A stretch of DNA of 32,212 bases from UBA2336 sp037443645 (GTDB lineage: Bacteria > Bacteroidota > Bacteroidia > Cytophagales > Cyclobacteriaceae): NCBI GenBank assembly GCA_037443645.1, contig JBBINY010000033.1, positions 1 to 32,212 of the forward strand. The letters run 5' to 3'. This document shows, one piece after another, positions 22,710 to 30,286 of the stretch (its first letter is position 1; the number at the start of each line of letters is the position of its first letter). Below the pieces are notes generated by a model. That model saw only the letters and a program-made list of their open reading frames with translations, ran no database searches and was not told where the DNA came from. A program made the translations under genes and the position numbers.

Positions 22710-24644
22710 TTACTTCGGCACCACAATGCCCAGGGTACTTGCTATTTCCATTTCAGCCGATTTAAGTTGTTCGTGCGTTAACAAACACCGTTCTATCTGC
22801 TGCTCATCTTTGGCTGCTTTTAATTCAGCCAGGTTATCCTCCATCAATTTCTGTAAAAGCCGGTATTTTAAACGCAAAACATTGGTGTAGGCTACATCAT
22901 GGATAATATCGCGTTCATGGGGAAAGTCTATGTGGTACTTGTCACTCCAATGCGGACTGGTTTCATACCTTGAAGTAATTAAATCGGCAACCGCATTCTT
23001 CACTTCCGGTGACCCGTTTTCCAGAAAATAGAAGTTGTCTATTCGTTCACCCGTTGCTGATCCGTTTTTAAACGTATCGAATATTTCGCGGTATATGGGG
23101 TTGGTAAATTCCACATCATCCAACTCCTGAACCAGGAAGTCAATTACTTTTTGCTCACCTCTCTCGTCTGAAATATTGTTCTCCGAATAATTGAGCAATA
23201 AGCGGATGGTCTCTCGTTCCTGCATCCATACCTGGGTCTGCGGGTCCGTACGGGAGAGTGGTTGTTGTTCAGCAATAGCCTCAACCGATTCAGGCTGTTC
23301 ATCGCGCCAGCGCTCCTGCTCCCGTTTTCTTCGCTCCTGGATAAGAATCTTATTCAGTTCGGTAAGTAAAACCGTTTCCTGCATGTTCAACAGGTCGCTG
23401 GTTTCTTTGATGTACACCGACCGCTTAATCGGATCGGGGATGAGGGCGATGCTGGTAACAATCTCGCGTATAGCCTCGGCCTTTTTTATGGGATCTTTAC
23501 CTGATCCTGCCGAGTACAAATCAATTTTGCATGAAATGAAATCGCGGGTATTGACCTTGAGGTAGTTTTGAAAATCGGTACTCCCCATCTTTCGCGAATA
23601 GCTGTCAGGATCTTCGCCATCGGGCAACAGCACTACACGCACGTTCAACCCGCCTTTCAATACAAGATCAATTCCACGAAGTGCCGCCTTCACACCGGCT
23701 GCATCACCATCAAACAATACGGTAACGTTTTCAGTAAACCTGCGCATCAGCCTGATCTGCTCTTCGGTGAGGGCAGTTCCCGAAGAAGCAACCACGTTCT
23801 CAACACCCGCCTGATGCAGCGAGATCACATCGGTGTACCCTTCCACCAGGTAACAGAACTCATGCTTGCGGATTTCGTTCTTGGCCTGATACAACCCATA
23901 GAGTACGTTGCTCTTGTGGTAGATGTCCGTTTCCGGGGAATTGATGTATTTCGGTTGCTCCTTTTCCTTCGTCAGGATACGGGCTCCAAAGGCAACCACT
24001 TTTCCGGCCAGGTTATGCACCGGAAAAATTACCCTGCCCCGGAAGCGATCGTATTTCTTGCGGGGGCTCTCCTCTTTTGAAATTACCAGGCCGGCCTTTT
24101 CAAGGATTGCATCACTAAAGCCGCTTTTTGCTGCATGCTGTGAGAAGTGATCCCACTGGTTAAGGCTGTAGCCAAGATCAAACTTCTCAAGGGTACGGTC
24201 ATTAAATCCGCGTTCACGGAAATAACTCAACCCGATGCTGCGGCCTTCTTCGCTTGTGTGAAGGAGGTTTTTAAAATACTCCTTTGCAAAATTCATTACG
24301 ATGTAGAGGCTGTCGCGCTCATTCTGTGAAGCCTGCTCTTCGCTTGTACGTTCCTCCTCCGTTATTTCAACGCCATACTTTTTTGCCAGGTACCGGATGG
24401 CCTCCAGGTAGCCGAGGCCTTCATGCTCCATAACAAACGTAATGGCGTCACCACCCTTGCCGCTGCTAAAATCCTTAAATATTCCCTTCGATGGCACCAC
24501 ATAAAATGAGGGTGTCTTCTCATTGGTGAACGGACTCAGGGCTTTGTAGTTCTGACCTGAACGTTTCAGAGACACGAAATCGCTGACCACATCAACAATG
24601 TCGATCCGGTTCTTAACCTCGTCAATGGTGTAGCGTGAAATCAT
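22710..24644 (-). CDS. dnaG: DNA primase, variant lacking the zinc-ribbon cysteines
   Basis: Makes RNA primers for chromosomal replication, working with DnaB helicase. It is 644 aa from the ATG at 24644 (a TTG three codons upstream is in frame but unlikely). The N-terminal domain aligns with zinc-ribbon primases (ALSPFTNEKTPSFYVV; IFKDFSSGKGGDAITF), but all four metal ligands are replaced: E. coli Cys40, His43, Cys61 and Cys64 correspond to Ser37, Thr40, Asp58 and Ser61. The catalytic core is normal: YDRFRGRVIFPVHN (198-211) and the TOPRIM motifs VEGYTDV (Glu268) and FDGDAAG (Asp312, Asp314). The C-terminal about 200 residues fit the DnaB-interacting domain. I believe the ligand loss is shared by related Bacteroidota, from memory and not checked. 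It is the first gene of a minus-strand run. Confidence 0.96.
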   Translation of the reverse strand: MISRYTIDEVKNRIDIVDVVSDFVSLKRSGQNYKALSPFTNEKTPSFYVVPSKGIFKDFSSGKGGDAITFVMEHEGLGYLEAIRYLAKKYGVEITEEERTSEEQASQNERDSLYIVMNFAKEYFKNLLHTSEEGRSIGLSYFRERGFNDRTLEKFDLGYSLNQWDHFSQHAAKSGFSDAILEKAGLVISKEESPRKKYDRFRGRVIFPVHNLAGKVVAFGARILTKEKEQPKYINSPETDIYHKSNVLYGLYQAKNEIRKHEFCYLVEGYTDVISLHQAGVENVVASSGTALTEEQIRLMRRFTENVTVLFDGDAAGVKAALRGIDLVLKGGLNVRVVLLPDGEDPDSYSRKMGSTDFQNYLKVNTRDFISCKIDLYSAGSGKDPIKKAEAIREIVTSIALIPDPIKRSVYIKETSDLLNMQETVLLTELNKILIQERRKREQERWRDEQPESVEAIAEQQPLSRTDPQTQVWMQERETIRLLLNYSENNISDERGEQKVIDFLVQELDDVEFTNPIYREIFDTFKNGSATGERIDNFYFLENGSPEVKNAVADLITSRYETSPHWSDKYHIDFPHERDIIHDVAYTNVLRLKYRLLQKLMEDNLAELKAAKDEQQIERCLLTHEQLKSAEMEIASTLGIVVPK

Positions 24645-24650
24645 GGGCCT

Positions 24651-24680
24651 CAAAGATACCTTTTCCTCCCTGCCTCTGAA
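24651..24680 (-). promoter_or_regulatory. Promoter of dnaG
   Basis: On the minus strand, TATCTTTG (24651-24658) is an exact -7 box, with TTC (24678-24680) at 19 nt spacing. Only 6 nt separate the box from the dnaG ATG at 24644, which predicts a leaderless or near-leaderless mRNA. It is back-to-back with the mrp promoter region. Confidence 0.55.
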
Positions 24681-24697
24681 ACCTCGGTTTGCAAACT

Positions 24698-24728
24698 TTG
24701 TTTTAGGATAGATTGTGGCCTAAATTCG
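24698..24728 (+). promoter_or_regulatory. Probable promoter of mrp
   Basis: TTG (24698-24700), 20 nt, then TAAATTCG (24721-24728), one mismatch from TAnnTTTG. It lies 16 nt before the mrp ATG in the 100-bp divergent gap with dnaG. Confidence 0.4.
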
Positions 24729-24744
24729 CCACTAAACTTACGGA

Positions 24745-25839
24745 ATGAAGATTACACAACACGATATTTTGAAGGCGCTCAGCACCGTGGAAGACCCTGA
24801 CCTGAAACGCGACCTGGTAACCCTGGGAATGATCCGGGATGTTGACGTTACCGATGCAGGAATCTCGTTTACCGTAGTGCTCACCACTCCGGCATGCCCG
24901 CTGAAAGAAAAGATCCGGCAAGACTGCCAGGATGCGGTTTCGCCACTTGCCGGTTCGCTTCCGGTAAACATTAGCATCACCTCATCGGTTACTACAGCCC
25001 GCAGCCAGGCCCCGCTGCTGCCGCAGGTTAAAAATATTGTGGCGATTGCTTCGGGAAAAGGGGGTGTGGGTAAATCAACCGTTACTACCAACCTGGCCGT
25101 AGCACTGGCACAAAGCGGTGCGCAGGTTGGCCTTATTGATGCCGACATCTTCGGCCCGTCCATACCCACCATGTTCAGCTGCGAATTCGAGCAGCCCGGT
25201 GTGGAAGTGGTAAACGGCAAAAACATGATTGTTCCCCTTGAGCAATATGGCGTTAAACTCATGTCCATCGGATTTCTTGCCCCGCCCGACAGTGCCGTAG
25301 TGTGGCGCGGCCCGATGGCCAGTTCTGCCCTGAAACAATTCTTTAGCGAAACCCTGTGGGGCGAGTTGGACTACCTTCTGATTGATCTGCCGCCTGGCAC
25401 AAGCGATATTCATCTCACCCTGGTGCAAACGGTGCCCGTAACCGGGGCCGTCATTGTAACAACTCCTCAAAAAGTTGCCCTTGCTGATGCGCAGAAAGCT
25501 ATAGCGATGTTCCGACAACCACAGATTAATGTGCCGGTACTCGGAATCGTTGAAAACATGGCGTGGTTTACACCCGAAGAGTTGCCAACAAACCGGTATT
25601 TTATTTTCGGAAAAGGTGGCGGCCAGAACTTATCGGAAAAACACAACGTTCCGTTGCTGGGGCAGATTCCGTTGGTACAGGGTATTCGCGAAAGCGGAGA
25701 CTCCGGTCTGCCGGCCGTGATGAAAGAAGGCACTGCTGCTAAAGCTTTCCGCGATCTGGCAGAAGCCCTGGCCCGGCAGATTGCCATCAGAAATGCTACC
25801 TTTGAACAAACCAAACCGGTTGAACTGAAGACCCAATGA
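24745..25839 (+). CDS. mrp: Mrp/NBP35-family ATP-binding protein with N-terminal MIP18 (DUF59) domain
   Basis: An iron-sulfur cluster carrier-type P-loop ATPase. The product is 364 aa. The DUF59 domain (1-85) includes DPDLKRDLVTLGMI and TPACPLKEKI with Cys51. The ATPase has SGKGGVGKST (103-112), LIDADIFGPSIPTMF and LLIDLPPGTSDIHLTL. In typical Mrp/Nbp35 proteins a CPxC pair that binds the bridging cluster follows the ENM motif. Here the segment reads ENMAWFTPEELPTNRYFIFG (270-289) with no cysteine. I think this is usual in Bacteroidota, but it questions cluster binding in the standard way. It overlaps the NifU-like gene by 4 bp (ATGA), supporting a joint role in Fe-S handling. Confidence 0.94.
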   Translation: MKITQHDILKALSTVEDPDLKRDLVTLGMIRDVDVTDAGISFTVVLTTPACPLKEKIRQDCQDAVSPLAGSLPVNISITSSVTTARSQAPLLPQVKNIVAIASGKGGVGKSTVTTNLAVALAQSGAQVGLIDADIFGPSIPTMFSCEFEQPGVEVVNGKNMIVPLEQYGVKLMSIGFLAPPDSAVVWRGPMASSALKQFFSETLWGELDYLLIDLPPGTSDIHLTLVQTVPVTGAVIVTTPQKVALADAQKAIAMFRQPQINVPVLGIVENMAWFTPEELPTNRYFIFGKGGGQNLSEKHNVPLLGQIPLVQGIRESGDSGLPAVMKEGTAAKAFRDLAEALARQIAIRNATFEQTKPVELKTQ

Positions 25840-26093
25840 GCAAACGCACGGCTGATCTTACCCAACGCATTGAAGCTTCGCTCGATTCCATACGGCCTTA
25901 CCTGGAAGCCGATGGTGGCAATGTTAAGGTAAATCACATTACCGATGACCACATTGTTAAGCTTGAGTTTGTGGGTGCATGCGGCACGTGCCCCATGTCA
26001 ACCATGACGTTCAAGGCCGGTGTGGAAGAGGCCATAAAAAAAGCCGTCCCGGAAATTAAAGGCATCGAAGTAATTAACCTCCCTTCAAATTAA
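25836..26093 (+). CDS. NifU C-terminal domain (Nfu-type) Fe-S scaffold protein
   Basis: The product is 85 aa, a stand-alone NifU C-terminal domain. RPYLEADGGNVKV (20-32) and FVGACGTCPMSTMTFKAGVEEAI (45-67) with the CxxC pair Cys49/Cys52 match the cluster-binding site of Nfu proteins, which accept [4Fe-4S] clusters as dimers. The start overlaps the end of mrp, so the two should be made together. It may provide the cysteines that Mrp here lacks; that link is inference. Confidence 0.95.
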   Translation: MSKRTADLTQRIEASLDSIRPYLEADGGNVKVNHITDDHIVKLEFVGACGTCPMSTMTFKAGVEEAIKKAVPEIKGIEVINLPSN

Positions 26094-26116
26094 AGCCGCA
26101 TTCCGGTTACTCTGCG

Positions 26117-26124
26117 TATCTTTG
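26117..26124 (+). promoter_or_regulatory. -7 box of the metalloprotease gene promoter
   Basis: TATCTTTG is an exact match, 29 nt before the GTG start at 26154. No good -33 element is seen. The 12-mer TGCGTATCTTTG at this site recurs exactly upstream of ddl. Confidence 0.5.
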
Positions 26125-26153
26125 GCTTATCCAGATTTTGTAACTGCACCTGC

Positions 26154-28307
26154 GTGGTAAAAAAACTTCTCCTTTTTAGTCTTTCGCTTTTTGTAATGAT
26201 CCTGCCCGCCCACGCCCAACAGCGGTGCGGTACGGTGGAGTACATGAACCTGCTGCGCAAGGAAGGGAAAATAAAACAAACCGATGCGCAGTTCGAACAG
26301 TGGCTCGAACAAAAAAAGAATTTACTCCTGCAACGGCAACAAGGCGCACGCCAGATGGCGGGACCTTACCAGGTACCAATAGTTGTGCATGTTATCCATA
26401 ATGGAGAACCCATCGGAACAGGCAGAAATATTTCAGATGCCCAGATTCTCTCACAGGTTGATGTAATTAACAAGGATTTTCAGCGCCTGAATACGGATGC
26501 CGGTAATACACCTCCGTTATTCCAGCCCGTTGCAGGGAGTATGGACATTGAATTTGTGCTGGCCCAGCGCGATCCGAATGGATTGCCCACCACAGGCATT
26601 GTCCGGGTAAACGGAGGCCAATCCTCCTGGTCGATATCACAGGAAGCAACGTTTAAAAGCCTGAGTTACTGGCCAGCGGAAGATTACCTGAACATCTGGG
26701 TAATTAATTTTGCCGGGGGGTTTATCGGATATGCACAGTTTCCTGTTTCAACACTTCCTGGCCTTGAAGATTACCTGGATGGGGTGGCTGAGACCGATGG
26801 GGTAGTGATTGACTACCAGGCATTTGGTTCGGATGACTACGGCAGTTTTGATCTCGAGCCCCAGTTCAACAAAGGCCGGACACTTACACACGAAATCGGG
26901 CACTTTTTCGGTTTACGCCACATCTGGGGCGATACCCAGTGCGGCAACGATTATGTAGATGACACACCCCTGCACCGCTTTGAAACCACCGGGTGTCCCG
27001 TTCATCCAATTACTTCAATCTGCGGCACTCCGATTGTCAAAATGTTCCAAAACTTCATGGACTATACCAACGATGCCTGCATGAACGTATATACACAGGG
27101 TCAGATTTCGCGCATGGAATTGATTCTAGACGATCCTTCTGTTCCACGCAGGAACAGCTTGCTCATCTCACCTGGCCTGTTACCTCCTGATTGTGGCGTA
27201 CTTGATGTTGCCATTATTGAAAAATCAACCCCGGGTCCGGTTACGTGCAGCACCAACCCGGTGCTAAAAATCAAAGTCCGTAATTATAGTTGTGACCCGG
27301 TTAACACAATAAAGATGAATTTTTCGGTTAACGGGGGTGCCCCATTGTCCACCATTTTCACCGGATTGAGTTTAAATCCAAATGCCATTGCAGAACTGAA
27401 TCTCGGCACAGCTATCCTTACAGTGGGTATAAATTCAATCGCTGCATCAGTAGTTGAAGTGAATGGAGTGCCCGATGGCAGACCTGACAACAGCACCATA
27501 ACCACAAGTGTGTTGGTTGAGACCACGCGTGATAAGATTCCCTTACGTGAAAATTTTGATGAACTATCCTGGCCGGTTATTAATCCTACCGATGGCACCT
27601 TGTGGACGCTCAATCCCACTAACTTCTCGCAATCGGCAGCATTCCGGGCTTTCCATGCGCCCGATGGTCCCAACGAATCGTGGCTTACCACACCGGTTCT
27701 TGATTTTTCCAACACTGCAAAAGCCAGCGTGTTCTTTGACCTGTCGTATGCCTGGAACGGTACTAAAAACGACCGCCTTCGGATTTTGGTCTCAACAGAT
27801 TGCGGCACTACCTACCAAAACCTGTCTCCGCCTTTCGACAAGAGTGGGCTGCAACTGGCTAACGCCATTTCAACCGAGTCGTGGCAACCCATTGTTTCAT
27901 CCGACTGGCAATTGCAAAAATACCTCGACCTCTCAGCCTATGCCGGAAATGAGAATGTACGCCTTGCCTTTGTATTCACCAACCGCAACGGCAACAACAT
28001 TTACCTGGATAACATTGAATTTTTTGTATCCGACAATAGCAATCCGGTTGATATTGGAGATGCCCTGTATTCCGTGTACTGGCACACCGGATTTCAGGCT
28101 TCTGTAACCTTTAACCTGCCCGAGCGAAGCAACGTGCGCATCGATGTGTTGGATATCATGGGCCGATCGTTCATCAGCACCGTTGCGCCCGATATCTTAA
28201 ACCAAACCTTTCCCATCGACATTGGTGATGTGGCTGACGGCATTTACATTCTACGTATTACGATCGGATCGAAGTTTAGCGCCACGAAGTTCTACCTTTC
28301 GCGATAA
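26154..28307 (+). CDS. Secreted M43 (pappalysin-type) zinc metalloprotease with T9SS tail
   Basis: The product is 717 aa from a GTG start. The signal peptide KKLLLFSLSLFVMILPAHAQ ends near residue 21. The protease domain has the metzincin zinc site HEIGHFFGLRH (His246, Glu247, His250, His256) and a Met-turn at NFMDYTND (Met302), typical of MEROPS M43 cytophagalysin-type enzymes. Downstream come a CARDB-like beta domain (about 350-455, VLKIKVRNYSCDPVNTIKMNFSVNG) and a choice-of-anchor-J/MAM-like domain (about 462-640, PLRENFDELSWPVINP). The last about 75 residues form a T9SS type A sorting domain (VRIDVLDIMGRSF; GIYILRITIGSKFSATKFYL). Expected path: Sec export, then type IX secretion to the surface or medium. 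The target protein is unknown. Confidence 0.92.
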   Translation: MVKKLLLFSLSLFVMILPAHAQQRCGTVEYMNLLRKEGKIKQTDAQFEQWLEQKKNLLLQRQQGARQMAGPYQVPIVVHVIHNGEPIGTGRNISDAQILSQVDVINKDFQRLNTDAGNTPPLFQPVAGSMDIEFVLAQRDPNGLPTTGIVRVNGGQSSWSISQEATFKSLSYWPAEDYLNIWVINFAGGFIGYAQFPVSTLPGLEDYLDGVAETDGVVIDYQAFGSDDYGSFDLEPQFNKGRTLTHEIGHFFGLRHIWGDTQCGNDYVDDTPLHRFETTGCPVHPITSICGTPIVKMFQNFMDYTNDACMNVYTQGQISRMELILDDPSVPRRNSLLISPGLLPPDCGVLDVAIIEKSTPGPVTCSTNPVLKIKVRNYSCDPVNTIKMNFSVNGGAPLSTIFTGLSLNPNAIAELNLGTAILTVGINSIAASVVEVNGVPDGRPDNSTITTSVLVETTRDKIPLRENFDELSWPVINPTDGTLWTLNPTNFSQSAAFRAFHAPDGPNESWLTTPVLDFSNTAKASVFFDLSYAWNGTKNDRLRILVSTDCGTTYQNLSPPFDKSGLQLANAISTESWQPIVSSDWQLQKYLDLSAYAGNENVRLAFVFTNRNGNNIYLDNIEFFVSDNSNPVDIGDALYSVYWHTGFQASVTFNLPERSNVRIDVLDIMGRSFISTVAPDILNQTFPIDIGDVADGIYILRITIGSKFSATKFYLSR

Positions 28308-28335
28308 GTGGCCCGGCTGTTCCATCGGAAATGCG

Positions 28336-28343
28336 TATCTTTG
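28336..28343 (+). promoter_or_regulatory. -7 box of the ddl promoter
   Basis: TATCTTTG is an exact match, 19 nt before the ddl ATG at 28363. The -33 region is poor. The 12-mer TGCGTATCTTTG (28332-28343) is shared with the metalloprotease promoter. Confidence 0.5.
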
Positions 28344-28362
28344 AATTGAAATTTCTCTGTGA

Positions 28363-29448
28363 ATGTCGGTAAAAAAGAAAGTAGCCATCCTGTTCGGGGG
28401 GCGATCCGTTGAGCACGCAGTTTCTGTTAATTCAGCAAAAAACATTTTCGAGTTTATTGATAAAAACATTTTCGAACCGGTACCCATCGGCATTAGTACC
28501 AGCGGCCAGTGGTACCTGGTGCAATCCGTAAACAAAGAGATTGAACAAGGCAGGGCATTGGGATTGATCCTTGATCCTAAAAATGCGGGCTTCATGTTGC
28601 TTTCCAGTGGCGACCGGTTTAAAGTGGATATCGTTTTTCCGGTTTTGCACGGCACCGATGGCGAAGATGGCAGCATTCAGGGAATGCTAACCGCTTTGGA
28701 TATACCCCTGGTAGGCACCGGTGTTCTGGGTTCATCGCTGGCCATGAACAAGATTGTTGCCAAGCAAATGCTCAGGCAGGCCGGTTTACCGGTTGGCGAT
28801 TTCCTTGCCTTTCATGTGAGGGAGAAAAGCAAAATCAGGTTTGAGGAAATCGAGAAACATCTTGGCCTTCCGTTTATGGTAAAGGCAGCCAGCCTGGGAT
28901 CATCCGTGGGCATTACCAAAGTGAGCAGGAAAAGCCAGTTCAGGAAGGCTATCGATGAAGCTTTCCGGTACGATCATGAAGTGATCCTTGAAGAATTCAT
29001 CCAGGGCCGTGAGATTGAATGCGCTATCCTCGGTAATAATCCCCCGGAAGCTTCAAACCCGGGAGAAATTGTTGTAAAGAGCAACTACGAATTCTACACG
29101 TTTGATGCTAAATACGTTGACCCCGATGCCGTAACCATCCAGGTGCCTGCAGACCTCGACAAGAAAACCAACAAACGGATCCGTGAGATATCCGCAAACG
29201 CATTCAAAACGCTATACTGCCAGGACTTTGCCCGCGTGGATTTATTTCTTACTAAAAAAGGAAATATTTACGTGAACGAAGTCAATACTATTCCGGGTTT
29301 CACCAACTCCAGCATGTATCCCATGATGTGGAACGAGCGCGGCATCGGCTTTGCCGAACTGATTACCCGGCTGATTACCCTTGCGCAAGACCGGTACAAC
29401 GAAAACAGGCAGATTGAACGGGGTTTCGAATCATCGCTGACGTTTTAA
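28363..29448 (+). CDS. ddl: D-alanine--D-alanine ligase, with Ala at a conserved Glu position
   Basis: Joins two D-alanines using ATP for peptidoglycan precursor synthesis in the cytosol. At 361 aa it is full length. ATP-grasp signatures: FPVLHGTDGEDGSIQG (92-107), MVKAASLGSSVGITKV (172-187), ILEEFIQGREIE and YVNEVNTIPGF (303-313). The specificity loop DAKYVDP keeps Lys250-Tyr251, as in D-Ala-D-Ala rather than D-Ala-D-Lac ligases. The first motif reads GGRSVEHAVSVNSA: Ala19 replaces the Glu that in E. coli DdlB (Glu15) contacts the amino group of the first D-Ala. It is followed 25 bp later by a PASTA protein, a cell-wall theme. Confidence 0.95.
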   Translation: MSVKKKVAILFGGRSVEHAVSVNSAKNIFEFIDKNIFEPVPIGISTSGQWYLVQSVNKEIEQGRALGLILDPKNAGFMLLSSGDRFKVDIVFPVLHGTDGEDGSIQGMLTALDIPLVGTGVLGSSLAMNKIVAKQMLRQAGLPVGDFLAFHVREKSKIRFEEIEKHLGLPFMVKAASLGSSVGITKVSRKSQFRKAIDEAFRYDHEVILEEFIQGREIECAILGNNPPEASNPGEIVVKSNYEFYTFDAKYVDPDAVTIQVPADLDKKTNKRIREISANAFKTLYCQDFARVDLFLTKKGNIYVNEVNTIPGFTNSSMYPMMWNERGIGFAELITRLITLAQDRYNENRQIERGFESSLTF

Positions 29449-29473
29449 GTTATTCCGCTTAATTTGCTCCAGC

Positions 29474-30286
29474 ATGAACGCCCGTTTTAAATACTTAACC
29501 AGCACACTTGGCGGCCTGTTGCTTAGCATTGCACTTACGGTGGGCACAGGTGTGATTCTCCTCCTCTTCTACTTTTACATCTATCTTCCAGGCGCTACCA
29601 ACCATGGCGAAACCATTACCGTACCCAATGTAGAAGGAATGACGATCAAAGATCTTGAGGAGTTTCTGGTAAAGCGAAACCTTCGCTACGAAGTGAATGA
29701 TAGTTCCTATACCGAAGATCAACCCCCGCTGACTGTATTAAAGCAATACCCGATGGCAGGATCTAAAGTAAAGGAGAACCGCGTGATCTACATTTCACTC
29801 AATCGGGTTAACCCGCCCAGCGTTCCGGTTCCTGATCTGGTAGATGGCTCGTTGATCAATGCAGAAGCTGTACTTCGCGGCAACGAATTGAAACGCGGCC
29901 GCATCCAGCTGGTGCGTGGGCCGTTCCTCAACCTGGTTAAAGAAATGCGCTACGAAGGAAAAAAAATTGAACCCGGCACACGCATCCCGAAAGGATCGGT
30001 TATTGACCTGGTCGTTGAAGATGGCGGCAGCAACACCGTGCCTATGCCCGATGTGCTGGGCTACACACTTGAAGACGCCAAAATACCCATCTTCGGCTCT
30101 AACCTGAACCTGGGCCAGATACACCTGGTAGGCGATACGCTCGCAGTCTCACCCATTGTGGTGCTTAAGCAAAAGCCTCCTGCCAAGGAAAATATTAAAG
30201 TAGGTGATGTCGTTGAATTATGGGTGGGTAAAAAAGGCACTATTGTTATACCGGATGAGGAGGACGAAAACGAGAACAAACCCTGA
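29474..30286 (+). CDS. Membrane-anchored protein with three PASTA domains
   Basis: The product is 270 aa. One transmembrane helix (about 14-40, GGLLLSIALTVGTGVILLLFY) leaves the rest outside the cytoplasm. Three PASTA repeats follow: about 47-111 (TVPNVEGMTIKDLEEFL to VIYISLNR), about 115-183 (SVPVPDLVDGSLINAEAVL to VIDLVVEDG) and about 187-253 (TVPMPDVLGYTLEDAKIPI to VVELWVGKK). The tail is acidic. PASTA domains bind peptidoglycan or muropeptides in Ser/Thr kinases and penicillin-binding proteins, but here there is neither a kinase nor a transpeptidase domain. Its position after ddl fits a cell-wall role. A promoter-like TTAATTTG at 29459-29466 has one mismatch; cotranscription with ddl is likely. 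Confidence 0.92.
   Translation: MNARFKYLTSTLGGLLLSIALTVGTGVILLLFYFYIYLPGATNHGETITVPNVEGMTIKDLEEFLVKRNLRYEVNDSSYTEDQPPLTVLKQYPMAGSKVKENRVIYISLNRVNPPSVPVPDLVDGSLINAEAVLRGNELKRGRIQLVRGPFLNLVKEMRYEGKKIEPGTRIPKGSVIDLVVEDGGSNTVPMPDVLGYTLEDAKIPIFGSNLNLGQIHLVGDTLAVSPIVVLKQKPPAKENIKVGDVVELWVGKKGTIVIPDEEDENENKP

Noticed and set aside
24738..25268. A 176-aa open frame on the minus strand opposite mrp
   Set aside because: It lies wholly antisense to the mrp coding region, has no recognisable motifs and reads as a Ser/Thr-rich shadow of codon usage on the other strand.
27508..28107. A 199-aa plus-strand frame inside the M43 metalloprotease gene
   Set aside because: It is out of frame within a protein whose domains (anchor-J-like and T9SS tail) run intact through the region; the composition is that of a shadow frame.
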